DNA of 64,000 bases from contig NC_051104.1 in NCBI RefSeq assembly GCF_901709675.1, positions 1,241,001 through 1,305,000 of the forward strand. Reading direction: 5' to 3'. The DNA is from Syngnathus acus. Its lineage: Eukaryota > Chordata > Actinopteri > Syngnathiformes > Syngnathidae. Shown one piece after another: positions 37,600 through 49,818 of the stretch. Positions within the stretch are counted from its first letter, which is position 1; each line of letters begins with the position of its first letter. A program made the position numbers and the translations under genes. Under the pieces are notes generated by a model. That model was not told where the DNA came from, did no database searches, and saw only the letters and a program-made list of their open reading frames with translations.

Positions 37600-39501
37600 T
37601 CAGCTGGATGTGCCGCCGCTCTCCCCCCGCTCAGTCTTGTCAGGCTTGACAAACAAGTTTTGGTTTTGTTTATGGTTGCAACTCAAATCTTACACATGCT
37701 AATTGAGATAAGCCCCTCTCTGAGACTCACCTTCTGTTTGCTAAATGGCGGGTCTTTCCATAGTGTTTCCATGGCGACGCGACCTTGCTTAACCCACACG
37801 CACGCAGAGTCGCGACTCACCTGTGAGAACAAACAACGTGGGAATGGTTTTATTACCTCTGGTTGCCAGCCAAGGTTTCGGGCCAGATTTGAACCCAGAA
37901 CCTCTGGACTGTGAGCCAAACATGCTCACCGCTACTTCACAATGTTGCCTCTCACCACAAACCCAAACAATAAGAACCACGAGATAGGGAATAAACCATG
38001 TGGACCTTGAAAAGCGAAATAGGGAATAAACCATGTAGACCTTGAAAAGCGAAGCGGCCTGCTGAGGGTAGAACATGGACGCGCTGAGGGCCATGAGGCC
38101 CAGCGGAAACGCCACACGCTTCACCTTCGAACCTGAAGACCAAACAAACACGTTGTCAGGGTGTCGAACTCAGGCAATCTCTCACCTTCACCCGAAACTC
38201 GTTCAGACAAAATAAAGTAAACGTGCCTTATCACGCTCAGCTGTTGTTGGAGCGCTTTTATAACAGTACGACTTAGCTTGTTTCCATGTCTTCAACAGGG
38301 TTTCAATGTTTTTGAAGAAATAAAAAATATTTTTGTAACATTGTTGTGGATGGGAGGTCACCTTTGGCCAAGTAAAGTCCCAGCAAGCCAGAGAAGCCCA
38401 CCACTGCCATGCTGGGGTACAGATCAGGGGGCGGATCGTTGAAAAACTGGTACACGTCTGAAAGAGGACACCGCAAGCTTTGTGTCTTTTTTTTTTTTTT
38501 GTCCTTTTGGATTAGCACAAAACATGAGGAAATCTTGTAATGGCGACTGCTACCTGTGACTGCGGCGGTGGATGCGGCGATAGCGGGCTCCACCCTTCTG
38601 TACACATCCTATGGAAAGGCAAACACACGACTGTCACTGCCAAAAAAGCTTTTAATAACTTATTTAAAAGTTTCCTAACCTCAACTTTGTCCGCCGCTGC
38701 CCTTCCTGCTTTCTGTAAACACAATGCAGATGTGAAACCATATAACCTTTGCTGTCTTGTGATTTCTTTTCTCATGGCCCTTTGAGCATTCAATCCAGAT
38801 CCTTGGTGTGCGTTTCAAGCACATCATACCTGACATTGATTTGTGTATGGTTCTGCCAATTTCCTCAGTGATGCCACGCTCTGTTCCAACTGTCCCGCTG
38901 CCGCCAATGGATCCACCCAGGGCTGCTCCTCCTCGGCTCTGCTGTACAGAGATGGCAGCTAAAAAAAAAACAGAATCTGATCATTTCTTCCATCTTTGTA
39001 TATTTCTTTAGTGGTCTGCACAGTACTGCTCACCTCGTCGATACTCATGGCCGGCTGCGCGCTTTTCTTTGGAGCCTCGCAAGCGGCAGCACTCGGCAGC
39101 AGTCCAGGAGCTGCGGCAAACAGCGACACCTGCAGGAGTAACGAGAACATGACAATTACATCACACCAACTTCAAGATAAGTCACCTTTTCTTCAATAAA
39201 TAAAATACTTGTTTAAAAACGGTATACGACAAAGATAACAGGGTTTTCATCAACCCTTAAGCACCTTCCCATTAATACTTACTACTATCAGTTAGCATGA
39301 ATGTAATTGTTTAACAGTCAACTGTTAGCAACCAGCTAATGTTAGCAGTAATCTTGCGCAGCAGTAAATTGTCGAACTAGAATTAACTACTTTACTGCGG
39401 TCACATGCACGAGACAGAGTATTGCGTCAACGCCAAAGTAGGCTTCGCGTTTGAGAAACGTGCGACAGTAAAGACTAATTTACCAGTTTCACGTATGACA
39501 T
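37600..39501 (-). CDS. apoo: MICOS complex subunit MIC26/apolipoprotein O
   Basis: Inner mitochondrial membrane protein of the MICOS complex, which shapes cristae junctions. Nine exons: 39484-39501, 39034-39129, 38830-38958, 38680-38712, 38554-38608, 38362-38457, 38041-38132, 37731-37820 and 37600-37644. They close at 217 aa (human 198). Visible are an N-terminal hydrophobic segment ([20 protein letters not shown]), the helical region [20 protein letters not shown], a glycine-rich membrane segment [19 protein letters not shown] and the proline-containing second one [18 protein letters not shown]. The family includes MIC27 (APOOL), but position between sat1 and klhl15 argues for apoo. The last exon's acceptor (TTTGTCAAG) is weak, so the final 14 residues are less certain. 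The donor of exon 38041-38132 is duplicated. Confidence 0.9.
37984..38053. repeat. apoo: 35-bp tandem duplication over an apoo splice donor
   Basis: Two 35-bp copies (37984-38018 and 38019-38053) differ at one or two positions. Each contains, on the minus strand, TCGCTTTTCAAG followed by a GT donor. The exon end and its 5' splice site therefore exist twice. Confidence 0.9.
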
Positions 39502-41664
39502 CTTCCGTCGCAAATACCTTCGCTTTCTACGGCAAGTCGTAGAGGTTACACGCATGCGCAGTCCCACTTAAAAGCTAAAGGACTGTATTTTGATTATATC
39601 TATTTAAAATCAGAATAGTTTAAATTAAACTGACAGCCAGAATCCATCCAATATGAACATTTATTTCTGGGAAGAAGTTACAAACATTTCCAAAGAAGAT
39701 TTACCCAGATAACATGTTCATTTGATCCTGCCCTCTTTCTAATTCAGCGCTAGCAAGGTACTGTTAAGGGATGCAACAATTGATTGATTAATCACAAATT
39801 ATCAATCTGATTCATAGATTAGTTGAAAAAAATTGACCAATCGATTATTAACTAATCGTTAAAGTCTTACTGTGTGTGTATATATATATATGTATATACA
39901 GTATATATACTGTATGTGGATATACGTTTATCTTCTACTCTGTTTGCTTACTGACGGACTAAAGGATGCTGCGAGTTGGCAAGGTAACACTTTTTCATCA
40001 CATTTCTTCTTTGACAGCAATATGGGAGGAAGTAAACGCCAACATGAACCTTAAAAAGATCCACTTGCAAACATTCCTCAGGCAATCGGTTTGACACTTC
40101 TGTGGCCGTTTAAAAAACAACAAATGAGGATGTGCCAAGAAAAAAAAAAGACCCGTTAAAAAAAAAGTGCATAGTTAAAATAACAGTAGTTACAAGGTGA
40201 ACATGCGAGAAATGAAGTGGAACCGATAAGCCGCACCAAGTGAGGGAAAATATGAGCTGACATTGCGTGGAATGTGTCGATTTAAAAAATTCCGGAAGTG
40301 ATACATGCTGTTCGAGCACACAGCAACACGCAGGTTACGCAGATGTTGCCATGGTAACAACTTTACTCCAGGCAGTTTGGAAGCTGTGAAATTGAATTTG
40401 GTAGCATTAACAGAAATGAAAAATAATTTAAAAAAAAAAAAAAAAGGAGGAGGCATCTTGGCAACTATGTTTTTCAGTCTTGCACAGTCCCCCCCAAAAA
40501 TAAAATATGACTTTATGTCTCAATAATAAATAAAGCAACACATGACTGCATAGCTTGCTAAATAAATAACATTAAAACACTGCATCAGTATGTTCTGAGC
40601 CCTTTGCACAAGAACATGAACAGACAGAACCAAACCCGGGCGGTCGCCTAAATACGACAAACGTTGAGTGCTGATTGGCTGAGAATTCTACAAACCAAGC
40701 AGAACAGAGTGTACGTGTACAGTACTACAGAGTGTCATGACCCGACAAAGGGACGCACTAGAAGCCCAAAAACCATTTCCTTATGAAAGTTAACTCAACT
40801 TCAGCAAATGCTAATTCAATTCAATTTGTGTGTGTGCGTGTGTGTGTGTGCCCTCGAGAGTAAAACAGTAGCTGCACGAGTTCAAACCTCATTCAGTGCG
40901 TCATGTTATTGATTATTCATTCCATATAACATTTCTACGAGAACATGAATAATTTCATTTCACCGCTGCTGACTTTGGAAGTTGAGCTTCCAGTGCGCTG
41001 TACGGGAAAGCGAGAAACCGCCCAAACAGGTACAATCCAAACCGTCCCCCGCCCCCCGACATCTTCTAAGAAAGCAAAGTGTGAAAGTGTTTGGAACCTC
41101 AACGACACTCAGGTGTCCGTGTGCTAGGACACGCTTTGTCCTCACGAGGAAAACAATTCAGCACACTAATAGAACGGGCTGTCTTATTCGTGATGGTTTT
41201 TTTCCTCTCCCTTCCTTCCACTACAACATGACATTTTTGTCTGCCCCCAAGTTGAACTAGTTGATACAACTAGTACATAGTTTTATCTCACGAGTAAAAT
41301 TTTGTTGTCCTATTGGTATGCCAAAGATGCGTTCGGATAAAGTGTGAATTGTCTTATGGGTGAGGGTAAAGCGCCTACTCCATGGCCCTTAAACTGGATA
41401 TTAAGGGTATCGAATCAATGCTCAAATGGTTTTCCGTATAATGTGTGCCAAGAAGACCACTAAGCCTAGCCTTGAGTCATGCGCAGAAATGTCATACAAT
41501 CAAAGTGGAAGGCAGTGGGGGGGGGGGGGGGGGGGGGTCAACCGGGGGCAACCTCGTAAGACTCATTTGAGTATGTGGACAATTCAGCGTACGAGTAGGA
41601 TACGGAATAAATGCTTCCCCCGTGTGTAAAAAAGGGAAAAAGTGTGTCCAGTGCGTAGCAGACC
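39502..41664. other. apoo-klhl15 spacer with MITE remnant and klhl15 3' UTR
   Basis: Just upstream of 39501 lies the apoo promoter region. At about 39771-39870 an AT-rich palindromic stretch (TTGATTGATTAATCAC ... CGATTATTAACTAATCG) resembles short fish MITEs of the GATTAATCG type. The region 40900-41664 is probably klhl15 3' UTR. A run of about 20 G lies at 41518-41537. No coding sequence is seen. Confidence 0.5.
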
Positions 41665-44600
41665 TCAGCTGCAGCGTCTGACGTGCTCCAGCACGTACTC
41701 TGGGAAGTGCAGGGTGCACACCTGCAGCCCGTCCAGTTTGCAAGGCATCCGGGGATACTCGTCCTCTTTCCACTTGTTGTCGTCGGGGTCAAAGGTGAGA
41801 ATAGAGTCGCTGTAGTGTCCGTTGTAGCACAGGCCGCCCAGCACCATAATCTGGCGCTCCAGCACGGCCACCCCGTGGCCGCTGCGGCCGATGGGCATGG
41901 ACGCCAGGATGGTCCATTCGTCAGCCTCCGGGTCGTAGACCTCGGTGGACGGGCAGCCCTGCGACTCAAAGGAGGCGCGCAGGATGACGCACACGCCGCC
42001 GAACACGTACAGCTTGCCGTTGTGGGAGATCATCTTGTGGAAGCAGCGGGCGTAATTCATTTTGGATTTGTTCTCCCAGCAGCCGGCATGGGAGCCCGGC
42101 AGCGGCGCGCCGCGGCCCCCGCGCGTCCGGAGAGAGTCCGACCCGCTCGAACCCCCTCCTGCCGCCGTCGCTCCTCCTCCCGCCGAAGCTTCCCGGCCTG
42201 GATCGAAAACGCACACCTGCTTGGAGGTGGACGAGGACGTGATGCCGCCCGTGATGTAGAGCTTCCCGCCCAGGACGGTCCCTTCGTGTCCGTACTTGTT
42301 GACAGGGTACGGGTCCACAAACTCCCAGCGGTCCTCGGTGATGTCATAGCGCTCTGTGGAATAGAAGGTCTCGTCCCGCGTGCGGCCTGCCACCGCGTAG
42401 ATGAACTTTCCGATGACGCCGACGGCGAACTCTGACCTGCAAAGTGACAACGGGCGACCAGACAGTGGCGTGATGCTCGCAATGTCAGCCCGAGGGCACG
42501 TTGATGACGAGCTCTGACCTAGGCACCGACATGTCCGCCATGCGCAGCCACGAGTTCTGCCGGGGATCGTAGCGGTACACTTTGGACGACGCGTGAAACT
42601 CGCCGTCGGGCCCAAGCTCCTCCCCTCCCAGCAGGAAGGCGAAGTTGTTCACGATGGCCAGGCAGTCGGGTCTCAGCGGCACCTGGGGCCCCTCCAGCTC
42701 CCACCACACCTGCGGGACCAAGCGGGTTACTGCACCGAGCTCGCCGTCACGACGCGGGTGTCGCCGATTAGCACCTTGGGGCGCTGCAGCAGCAGGATTT
42801 TGCTGTTCACCATGCTGTGGCCGATCATGCCCCGGAAGACGGCTGTCTGTGGCCGCTGCGAGCGGATGCGATTGGCGCGTGTCTCGGCCAGAGGCTGCTG
42901 GTTGACGTCGTGGAAGTAGGCCAGGGCCTGCTCCACCTCCTGCCGCAGCTGCCTTGAGTAACGGTAGAACTCCGACGTCTTCACCTGCGGGCGGGAGTGC
43001 AGAACCCAATGTAAAAAATAGTTTGATCTTAGTGAAGTCATCTCCAGGGACCACTTGTCACCTTCTCAAAGATGTTTGCGGGCGTCATGAGGCAGAAGCG
43101 AACCGACTGGATGATGGTGTCTGTGTGTCTCCAGCGCCGCCGGTCATGTCGCAGCCACGACTGCACCGCCTCGTACAGCTCAATTTCCGGGTAGCGACTC
43201 AGGGCGTCGCTGTTCAGGTAGGCCTGGGGGACACAGGAAAAAAAAAGTTGCTTGATTAGCGCTGACTGTAACTAACTGACCAAGGTTTACCCAAATTTAT
43301 TTGAAACATTTTTTACACATCCTAACTTATTTACTTTAAGTAGGAACCAGTAAAGTAACTACCGTAATTTTCGGACTATAAGTCGCGTTTTCTTTCATAG
43401 TTTGGGTGGGGGGGCGACTTATAATAAGGAGCGACTTATGTTTTTTTTCAAAAATCTTCCCCCCCAAAAAAAAGTGAAACCGCGATAAACGAACCACGAT
43501 GTAGCAAGGGATTACTGTAATTTGAATTTCAAGTGACGTCAGCAGCGCGAAGATTGATCACGGGATGACGAAGATGACGAAGGACCCCACGTACTACCGG
43601 CATCATTAGCAGCTTTGTTTCTAAGTGAGACGGCGGACGAAGAGTTTGAAGGATTTAAGGATTTGGAGTGACACAGAAGGTTTGAAAAACTATTATGGCT
43701 TTTACGCACGCCCGGTCCTATTCTATGGAGCTCTCTTTCACCTCCGTGGATGGAAGTCTGGGGCCGGCGCTCGGCCGGGTGGCTGTCCGAGGACGGTGGA
43801 TAGGGCTCGGTCATGGCTTTTACGCACGCCCGGTCCTATTCTATGGAGCTCTCTTCCACTTCCGTGGCTGGAAGTCCACGCCGCCACACACCTGGAAGTT
43901 TGTTTTGTTAAATAAAGAGCCGTTTACCAAACCCACGTCTTTCCTTGAACTTTGTTAACGCTACCATATAGTTATATAGTAGATCTGTGGAATAACGACG
44001 AGGCTGACGTCAGAGCGCACGCGCGACGTTGTTGACAAAGGACGAGGAATTTGATCGATGGATTTAATGATTTAGAGTGCACAGATGGTTTGATAACATT
44101 ATTGCTTATATAATAGTTATTTGATATCTAATTTATATATCGTTTTATGGGCCTGTGGAATATTTTGAAGTGCAAGCGCCGTCAGCGGCGCGCACGCATT
44201 GTTGACAAAGGACGATCGATGGATTTAATGAATTGGAGTGACACAGATGGTTTTATAAACGTGTTATTTATGTAATAGTTTTTTGAATAACTCTGAATGT
44301 TACGTCAGGGCCGTTCTCAGCTCTTCGTTTGTGTTTATGTCATGTTAGCATACCTATCGTTTAGCCTGTTGTTGCTCGTTCATGACTGTTCTTGTATTTT
44401 GTCGAAAAAATTGCCCCCCAAAATGCGACTTATACTCCGGAGCGACTTATATATGTTTTTTTTCACTTTTTTGGGCATTTTATGGCTGATGCGACTTGTA
44501 CTCCGGAGCGACTTATAGTCCGAAAATTACGGTAGTTACTATTTAAAAGTAACCGTGGAAAACCTGTAATCTCTCCAAGCTGAGGTAGGACAGGAAGTCG

Positions 44601-45316
44601 GCTCGGCTCATGAGGGGGACAAAGTTCTCCAGGAGGAAGTTGTCCAGTTGCTCCTGGACGCCTTCCACTCCCACGCTGAAGTCCTCCAAGAGCCGCATGA
44701 CCTCGGCACAGTTCTCCAGGCAGATCTTGGCCAGCAGGAAGGAGCAGCAGAACTCTACCGCCTCCGTCAGCTGCACGTACATCGCCGCCTGCCGCCACAC
44801 GCACAGCGGGACGTAATGTTCGACGACAGTCCATCCATCAAAGACACATATTAAGTCATTCCTAAAATTGCATGGTGACATCACCTGAAGGATCTCCTGC
44901 ACGGTGGGCATGCTGAGCTCCAGCGAGCCGTAGTACATGAAGCGAAGGATGTGCCCGAAGCCCGCTGCCGTCAACCCCTTCAAGTGGATCTTGTCCTGGT
45001 CCCGCTCCCTCATGTCCGCCGTGAACATGACTCGAAAGTAGTCACTCTGAGTGGCCAAGAGCGCTTTGTGGGCCTAAAGGAGACATCGGTAACAATTGTT
45101 ATATCGCAACCACTGGTCTTCCGAGGTCATCACAAGTCTACTCAACCTGATGCGCCCGATAAGCACGACGTTGCCGTCACAAACCTGGAAGTGATGCTCG
45201 TCGATCATCAGCGTGACGTCCAGGAGCAGGCGCTCCTCGTACAGCGCCCGGAAGCCCGACGACACGCTCCCATCATGCACCTGGGATAGATACACCTCCA
45301 CATCCACCCCCGACAT
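41665..45316 (-). CDS. klhl15: Kelch-like protein 15, CUL3 substrate adaptor
   Basis: BTB-BACK-kelch adaptor of CUL3 ubiquitin ligases. In mammals it targets the PP2A subunit PPP2R5B, CtIP and doublecortin. Seven coding exons: 45185-45316, 44885-45073, 44564-44788, 43062-43223, 42775-42984, 42519-42709 and 41665-42436, giving 626 aa (human 604). The BTB domain spans SSGFRALYEERLLLDVTLMI to ADMRERDQDKIHLKG. The BACK domain includes LAKICLENCAEVMRLLEDF. Six kelch blades follow (LLGGEELGPDG, YAVAGRTRDETF, ITGGITSSST, VFGGVCVILRA, VLGGLCYNGHY). Between blades there is a Gly/Ser/Ala/Arg-rich insert, not in human, after CVFDPGREAS. An acceptor (CACCATTAG) just upstream of the ATG shows a non-coding 5' exon. 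The neighbours apoo and eif2s3 match human Xp22.11. Confidence 0.96.
43362..44532. mobile_element. MITE-like inverted-repeat element in klhl15 intron
   Basis: Ends are inverted: CCGTAATTTTCGGACTATAA (43362-43381) and its reverse complement at 44513-44532, with TA on both sides (43360-43361, 44533-44534). GCGACTTATA motifs recur in both arms. The inside holds internal direct repeats: ATGGCTTTTACGCACGCCCG twice (43695 and 43814) and GACAAAGGACGA blocks. No transposase is visible. Confidence 0.88.
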
Positions 45317-47097
45317 AGCACACCTAATGGTGGCGAGAAATATTAAAAACACACAGTTGAATAAATGTTAAGTGGTGCAGAAAATGGATAGGATTATTTT
45401 TTTTATACACTTGCCTCTGATTGGCCACAGGCATGTCAGATGGAGTTGTCCCAGCCAATCAGAGGACAGTGCCCCACTGTGTCCAGCTGATGCGAACAAA
45501 GACCCTCAGTCAGTGTCAATGACCTGGGAATTTTTTATTAAAATAAAATAGCAGCACACGAGAGGATGATGAAGCCGTTTCAAAAGATTGGAGATGAGGA
45601 AGGTGGCGGTTAAAGTGTTTTGCACTCACAGCTTCTGATGTCTGGACTCAAAGCGGTTGCTGGCATTTCCTGTGTTTGTGTTTCCAGCCTGGTTTGACAC
45701 ATTGCAAAAGAGGAGTCAGGTGCACAGCACATCTCCCACCATGATGCAGTGACTTGCTTGCAGTGCTTCATTTGTATATGCAGTATAAATAACATTCTAC
45801 ATTTGTTTAATTATAAGTGTCCAAAGATTTGCGGATGTTGGTGGTAAAAAAGCCATTCTATTTTAAAATATTATTGTGGAAATTTTTAGACTTCATGGGA
45901 ATAGTACCCAAGATGCCCTGAACGAGCAACATATTGTAAAGTTGCTCAATTAAAATGAGTGTTTCACGCTTAAAATATTACCTGGCTAGCCTAAAGTTCA
46001 ACCTTGAAGTTACAATGTTTTGCCTTGGTGCCCAAACAAAGGTACGTGACAGCACCGCCGTTGTGATTTCAAAGCTGCCTAACTAATCCAAACCGATATT
46101 AACATGAAACACCGAGGCGCCGAACGACCGTGATCATACGTCTCCAACTGTCAGGACAACATTGTTTACCGGTGTCGGGAGCGGCGGGGCTCCGAATGGG
46201 CTGGACCGGGGATAACAACTTAGCCTAGCGGCTAAACGAGGCGTCTCACCTCGGCGCTGAGAATCCACACGAGCTTTCCTCGCTTCGGACATGGAGCGAT
46301 GCCGTTAGCTCCGGAATGAGAGACTACTGCAGCGACCCACCTCCATGGTGTCAGCCCTCAGCCAGAGCCCCAGAGCCCCGGTTGGGCTCAACAGCAGACG
46401 GCTAGCAAACCAAATCGATCCGTAGGCTTTGTGGATGCCATTTTCTAGCTTTGCGTCACGTCCTATTTTAGCGGAAGTGGGGGCAAGTGTTTGAGAAACT
46501 AAAATACTGTATAATAAAAATGGACAATCTTTTTTTTTTGGTCATTTTGTTCAAAAATAGTAACATAAATCACAAATTAACCAAATTTCCACGTTTTACT
46601 CTTAAATGTGTCACTCAACTCTCCATGCGATTCTCGAAAAGACTACAAATGACATTGCTGGACTACAAGAGACCCGTTGATGATGTCATCCATCCACAAC
46701 GGACCCGACACGCGAGTAACGTACACTACTGATCTCTACTCACTGGAGACAAAACTCGTTTGTTGATATTGTCAACGGTTTGGAAGAACTCCTTTATTAA
46801 ACATACGCGAAGCGCTTTGGCTGGACGTTAGTGGAGTCCCCATTTTATTTTATTTAAAATTTGGACTGTACCTTCAAGTTGCATCAGCCGTAGTAAAAGG
46901 ACCCTATTGCGTTATTGTTCAGGTAAAGGCAATTTAAGTGAAATGGTTTTTTTCACGAACACATATGTTAAATTTACTATGATGTAAAACGACCCAAAGT
47001 TCAATTGATCACACATTATAGCAGAATAAATCATTTCATTCAATTCGGGCATTGTCCTCGGCTACCTTTTCCTCCCTCCCTTCCTTTTCCAGTCAAG
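45317..47097. promoter_or_regulatory. Divergent klhl15/eif2s3 control region
   Basis: The two genes are head to head. A GC-rich stretch at about 46100-46470 contains a probable non-coding first exon of klhl15 on the minus strand, with donor GAG/GTGGGT at 46340-46341. The DNA from 46480 to 46980 is AT-rich. A pyrimidine tract (CCTTTTCCTCCCTCCCTTCC, about 47064-47087) just before the eif2s3 ATG looks like the TOP-like leader common in translation-factor genes. The exact starts are not visible. Confidence 0.55.
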
Positions 47098-49818
47098 ATG
47101 GCGGGCGACGAGTCGGGTACTACGCTGGGCCAGCCTCATTTGGCCAAACAGGACCTCAGTAGTTTGGTAAGTGCTTCACGAAAAACACTGACACCTTTGT
47201 GATCTCATGAGCAAGACTTTATCAGTTTTTGTCGAAGATGAGCTGCAATACATATCTTGTTTGTTGCCCGCTAAACTGCTGCTGCGCCTCTGCCATCACC
47301 CGGCACACGACGGCTGGCTAGTAGCTGTTAGCTAACTTGAATTAGATTTTATTGACACTTGATTACGTCTTGATATAATATTTTGATGGCAAAATTCCAC
47401 TCAGTACTTTTAACGACAATCCACATATCCATATGCTTATGTAGACAGACAATAAATGAATATCACAAGACCATTATGACACATGACTAGTTGTGAGACG
47501 TCCACATAAACAGTACATCCATCTGTTTCAACTTGAATGTGTTGTTTACCTCTGCAGAATGTGTCCCAGCTGACGACTCTGTCCCCCGAGATCATCAGCA
47601 GGCAGGCCACCATCAATATCGGTACAGCCGTAGAATGAACACCATCAAAATTCACACATCGTTCTGCATTGATTAGGGCGACCAACCAAGTTCTTGTTTT
47701 TAATCCCAGGCACCATCGGTCATGTGGCGCACGGAAAGTCCACAGTGGTGAAAGCCATCTCGGGTGTTCACACCGTCCGCTTCAAAAATGAACTGGAGAG
47801 GAACATCACCATCAAGCTCGGCTATGCTAATGCTAAGGTACGCTTGGCATCGAGGCTCCGCTGCTGATGCTAACTGCCCCCATGTTGTCGCATTAGATCT
47901 ACATGCTGGACGATCCCAGCTGTCCTAGGCCCGAATGCTATCGCTCCTGTGGGAGCAGCACCCCTGATGAATTCCCCACAGACATTCCTGGCACCAAAGG
48001 CGATTTTAAACTTGTCAGGTGAGTTGGACTTTCTTCTGACCAAAAATGTTAAATGTAGCACTGTGTGTCTGAAAGTAATCGGTCTCCCGTAGACACGTGT
48101 CCTTCGTGGACTGTCCCGGTCACGACATTTTGATGGCGACTATGTTGAATGGAGCTGCCGTCATGGATGCCGCTCTCCTACTCATCGGTGAGTTGTTTTG
48201 TCCGTATCAATGTCGAGGTGTGTGACCGGTGAGTTAATGTTTTGGTCCTTCTAGCGGGCAACGAGTCGTGTCCACAGCCGCAGACGTCGGAGCATCTGGC
48301 CGCCATCGAGATCATGAAGCTGAAGCACATCCTCATCCTGCAGAACAAAATCGATCTGGTAAAGGAGAGCCAGGCCAAAGAGCAGTATGAGCAGATCCTT
48401 ACCTTCGTGCAGGGTGAGAGCCAAAGACGATGCAAATGCAACATCATTTTTTTCCCCTTAATACAGTGGACAAAAATGTGCTTCAATCGGTCTAACTCAG
48501 GTTTTGGGTTTCCATCTAAACCAATGTCCTTCATGTCCACACTGATTGACAGGTACGGTGGCTGAGGGCGCCCCCATCATTCCCATCTCTGCTCAGCTCA
48601 AGTACAACATCGAGGTGGTGTGCGAGTACATCGTCAAGAAGATCCCTGTCCCTGTGCGAGACTTCACCTCGGAGCCCAGACTCATTGGTGAGAAACCCAT
48701 GAAAACCGCTCTGAACTTAGCGTTTGGCATTTGAGTGTATTTGCCCACCACCAATGCTTCGTGTATTGTTTGTCCTCATCTTGTAGTCATCAGATCATTT
48801 GACGTCAACAAACCTGGCTGTGAAGTCGACGATTTGAAAGGTGGCGTGGCAGGAGGGAGTATCCTGAAGGGTGTCCTCAAGGTGAGACACTGGGGGGGAA
48901 AAAAAAAAAAGTCTTCCATGATGACATGAACGTTAACAGTCTGTCTCGGTGCCTGCAGGTAGGCCAGGAGATCGAGGTGCGGCCAGGCATTGTGTCCAAG
49001 GACCATGAAGGGAAGCTGATGTGCAAGCCCATCTTCTCCAAGATCGTCTCGCTGTTCGCTGAACACAACGATCTCCAGTACGCTGCGCCCGGAGGCCTCA
49101 TTGGTACGTCCGTCCGTGTTGACGGTTTGGTGTTGAAGTGAACCGTTTGCTGATTTATGTATCTGTCCGGTTCTTATGAACTCTGACCTTGGGACAGGTG
49201 TGGGTACCAAGATAGACCCGACGCTGTGTCGAGCTGACCGCATGGTGGGTCAGGTGCTGGGTGCCGTCGGGGAGCTGCCGGAGATCTTTACCGAGCTGGA
49301 GATTTCATACTTCCTGCTCAGGCGGCTGCTGGGTGTGCGCACGGAGGGAGACAAGAAGGCCGCCAAGGTGAGCGCAGCGTCACGGGATGTTCATGCTCAT
49401 CCATGTTTGATGCATACAGCCGTCGTCGATGCTAATCGTCAGCATGTCAATAGTGTTCTGCATTGTTTATTAGCATCAAGCTAAGCAGACTTTACTAACA
49501 TCCTCACAGGTCCAGAAGCTGTCAAAGAACGAAGTGCTGATGGTGAACATCGGCTCGCTATCGACAGGCGGCCGTGTCAGCGCCGTCAAAGCTGATCTGG
49601 CTAAGATCGTCCTCACCAACCCCGTCTGCACCGAAGTCGGAGAGAAGATCGCTCTGAGTCGACGTGTGGAGAAACATTGGCGGTGAGGAACTTTAGCCAC
49701 GATAGTTATTCTTCATTCTGTCATCTGATTCGCTTCCCCTTTTCCACTTTGCAGTCTGATCGGCTGGGGGCAGATCAGGAGGGGCGTGACCATCACGCCC
49801 ACTGTGGATGACGACTGA
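47098..49818 (+). CDS. eif2s3: Translation initiation factor eIF2 gamma subunit
   Basis: GTPase subunit of eIF2 that binds Met-tRNAi and GTP and delivers them to the 40S subunit. Twelve exons: 47098-47166, 47558-47621, 47710-47837, 47897-48018, 48093-48187, 48255-48413, 48553-48687, 48787-48881, 48959-49103, 49198-49367, 49510-49682 and 49755-49818, giving 472 aa, equal to human. Nucleotide-binding motifs are clear: G1 GHVAHGKST, switch I region [16 protein letters not shown]3 DCPGH and G4 NKID. The zinc-ribbon-like cysteines sit in [10 protein letters not shown]. The C-terminus is [17 protein letters not shown] at 49997-50002 follows the stop by about 180 nt. Introns are short, as expected of a highly expressed housekeeping gene. 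Confidence 0.98.

Noticed and set aside
41683-42435. A 250-codon plus-strand open frame
   Set aside because: It is antisense to the GC-rich last exon of klhl15, and its product has no domain pattern. The minus strand gives clear kelch repeats.
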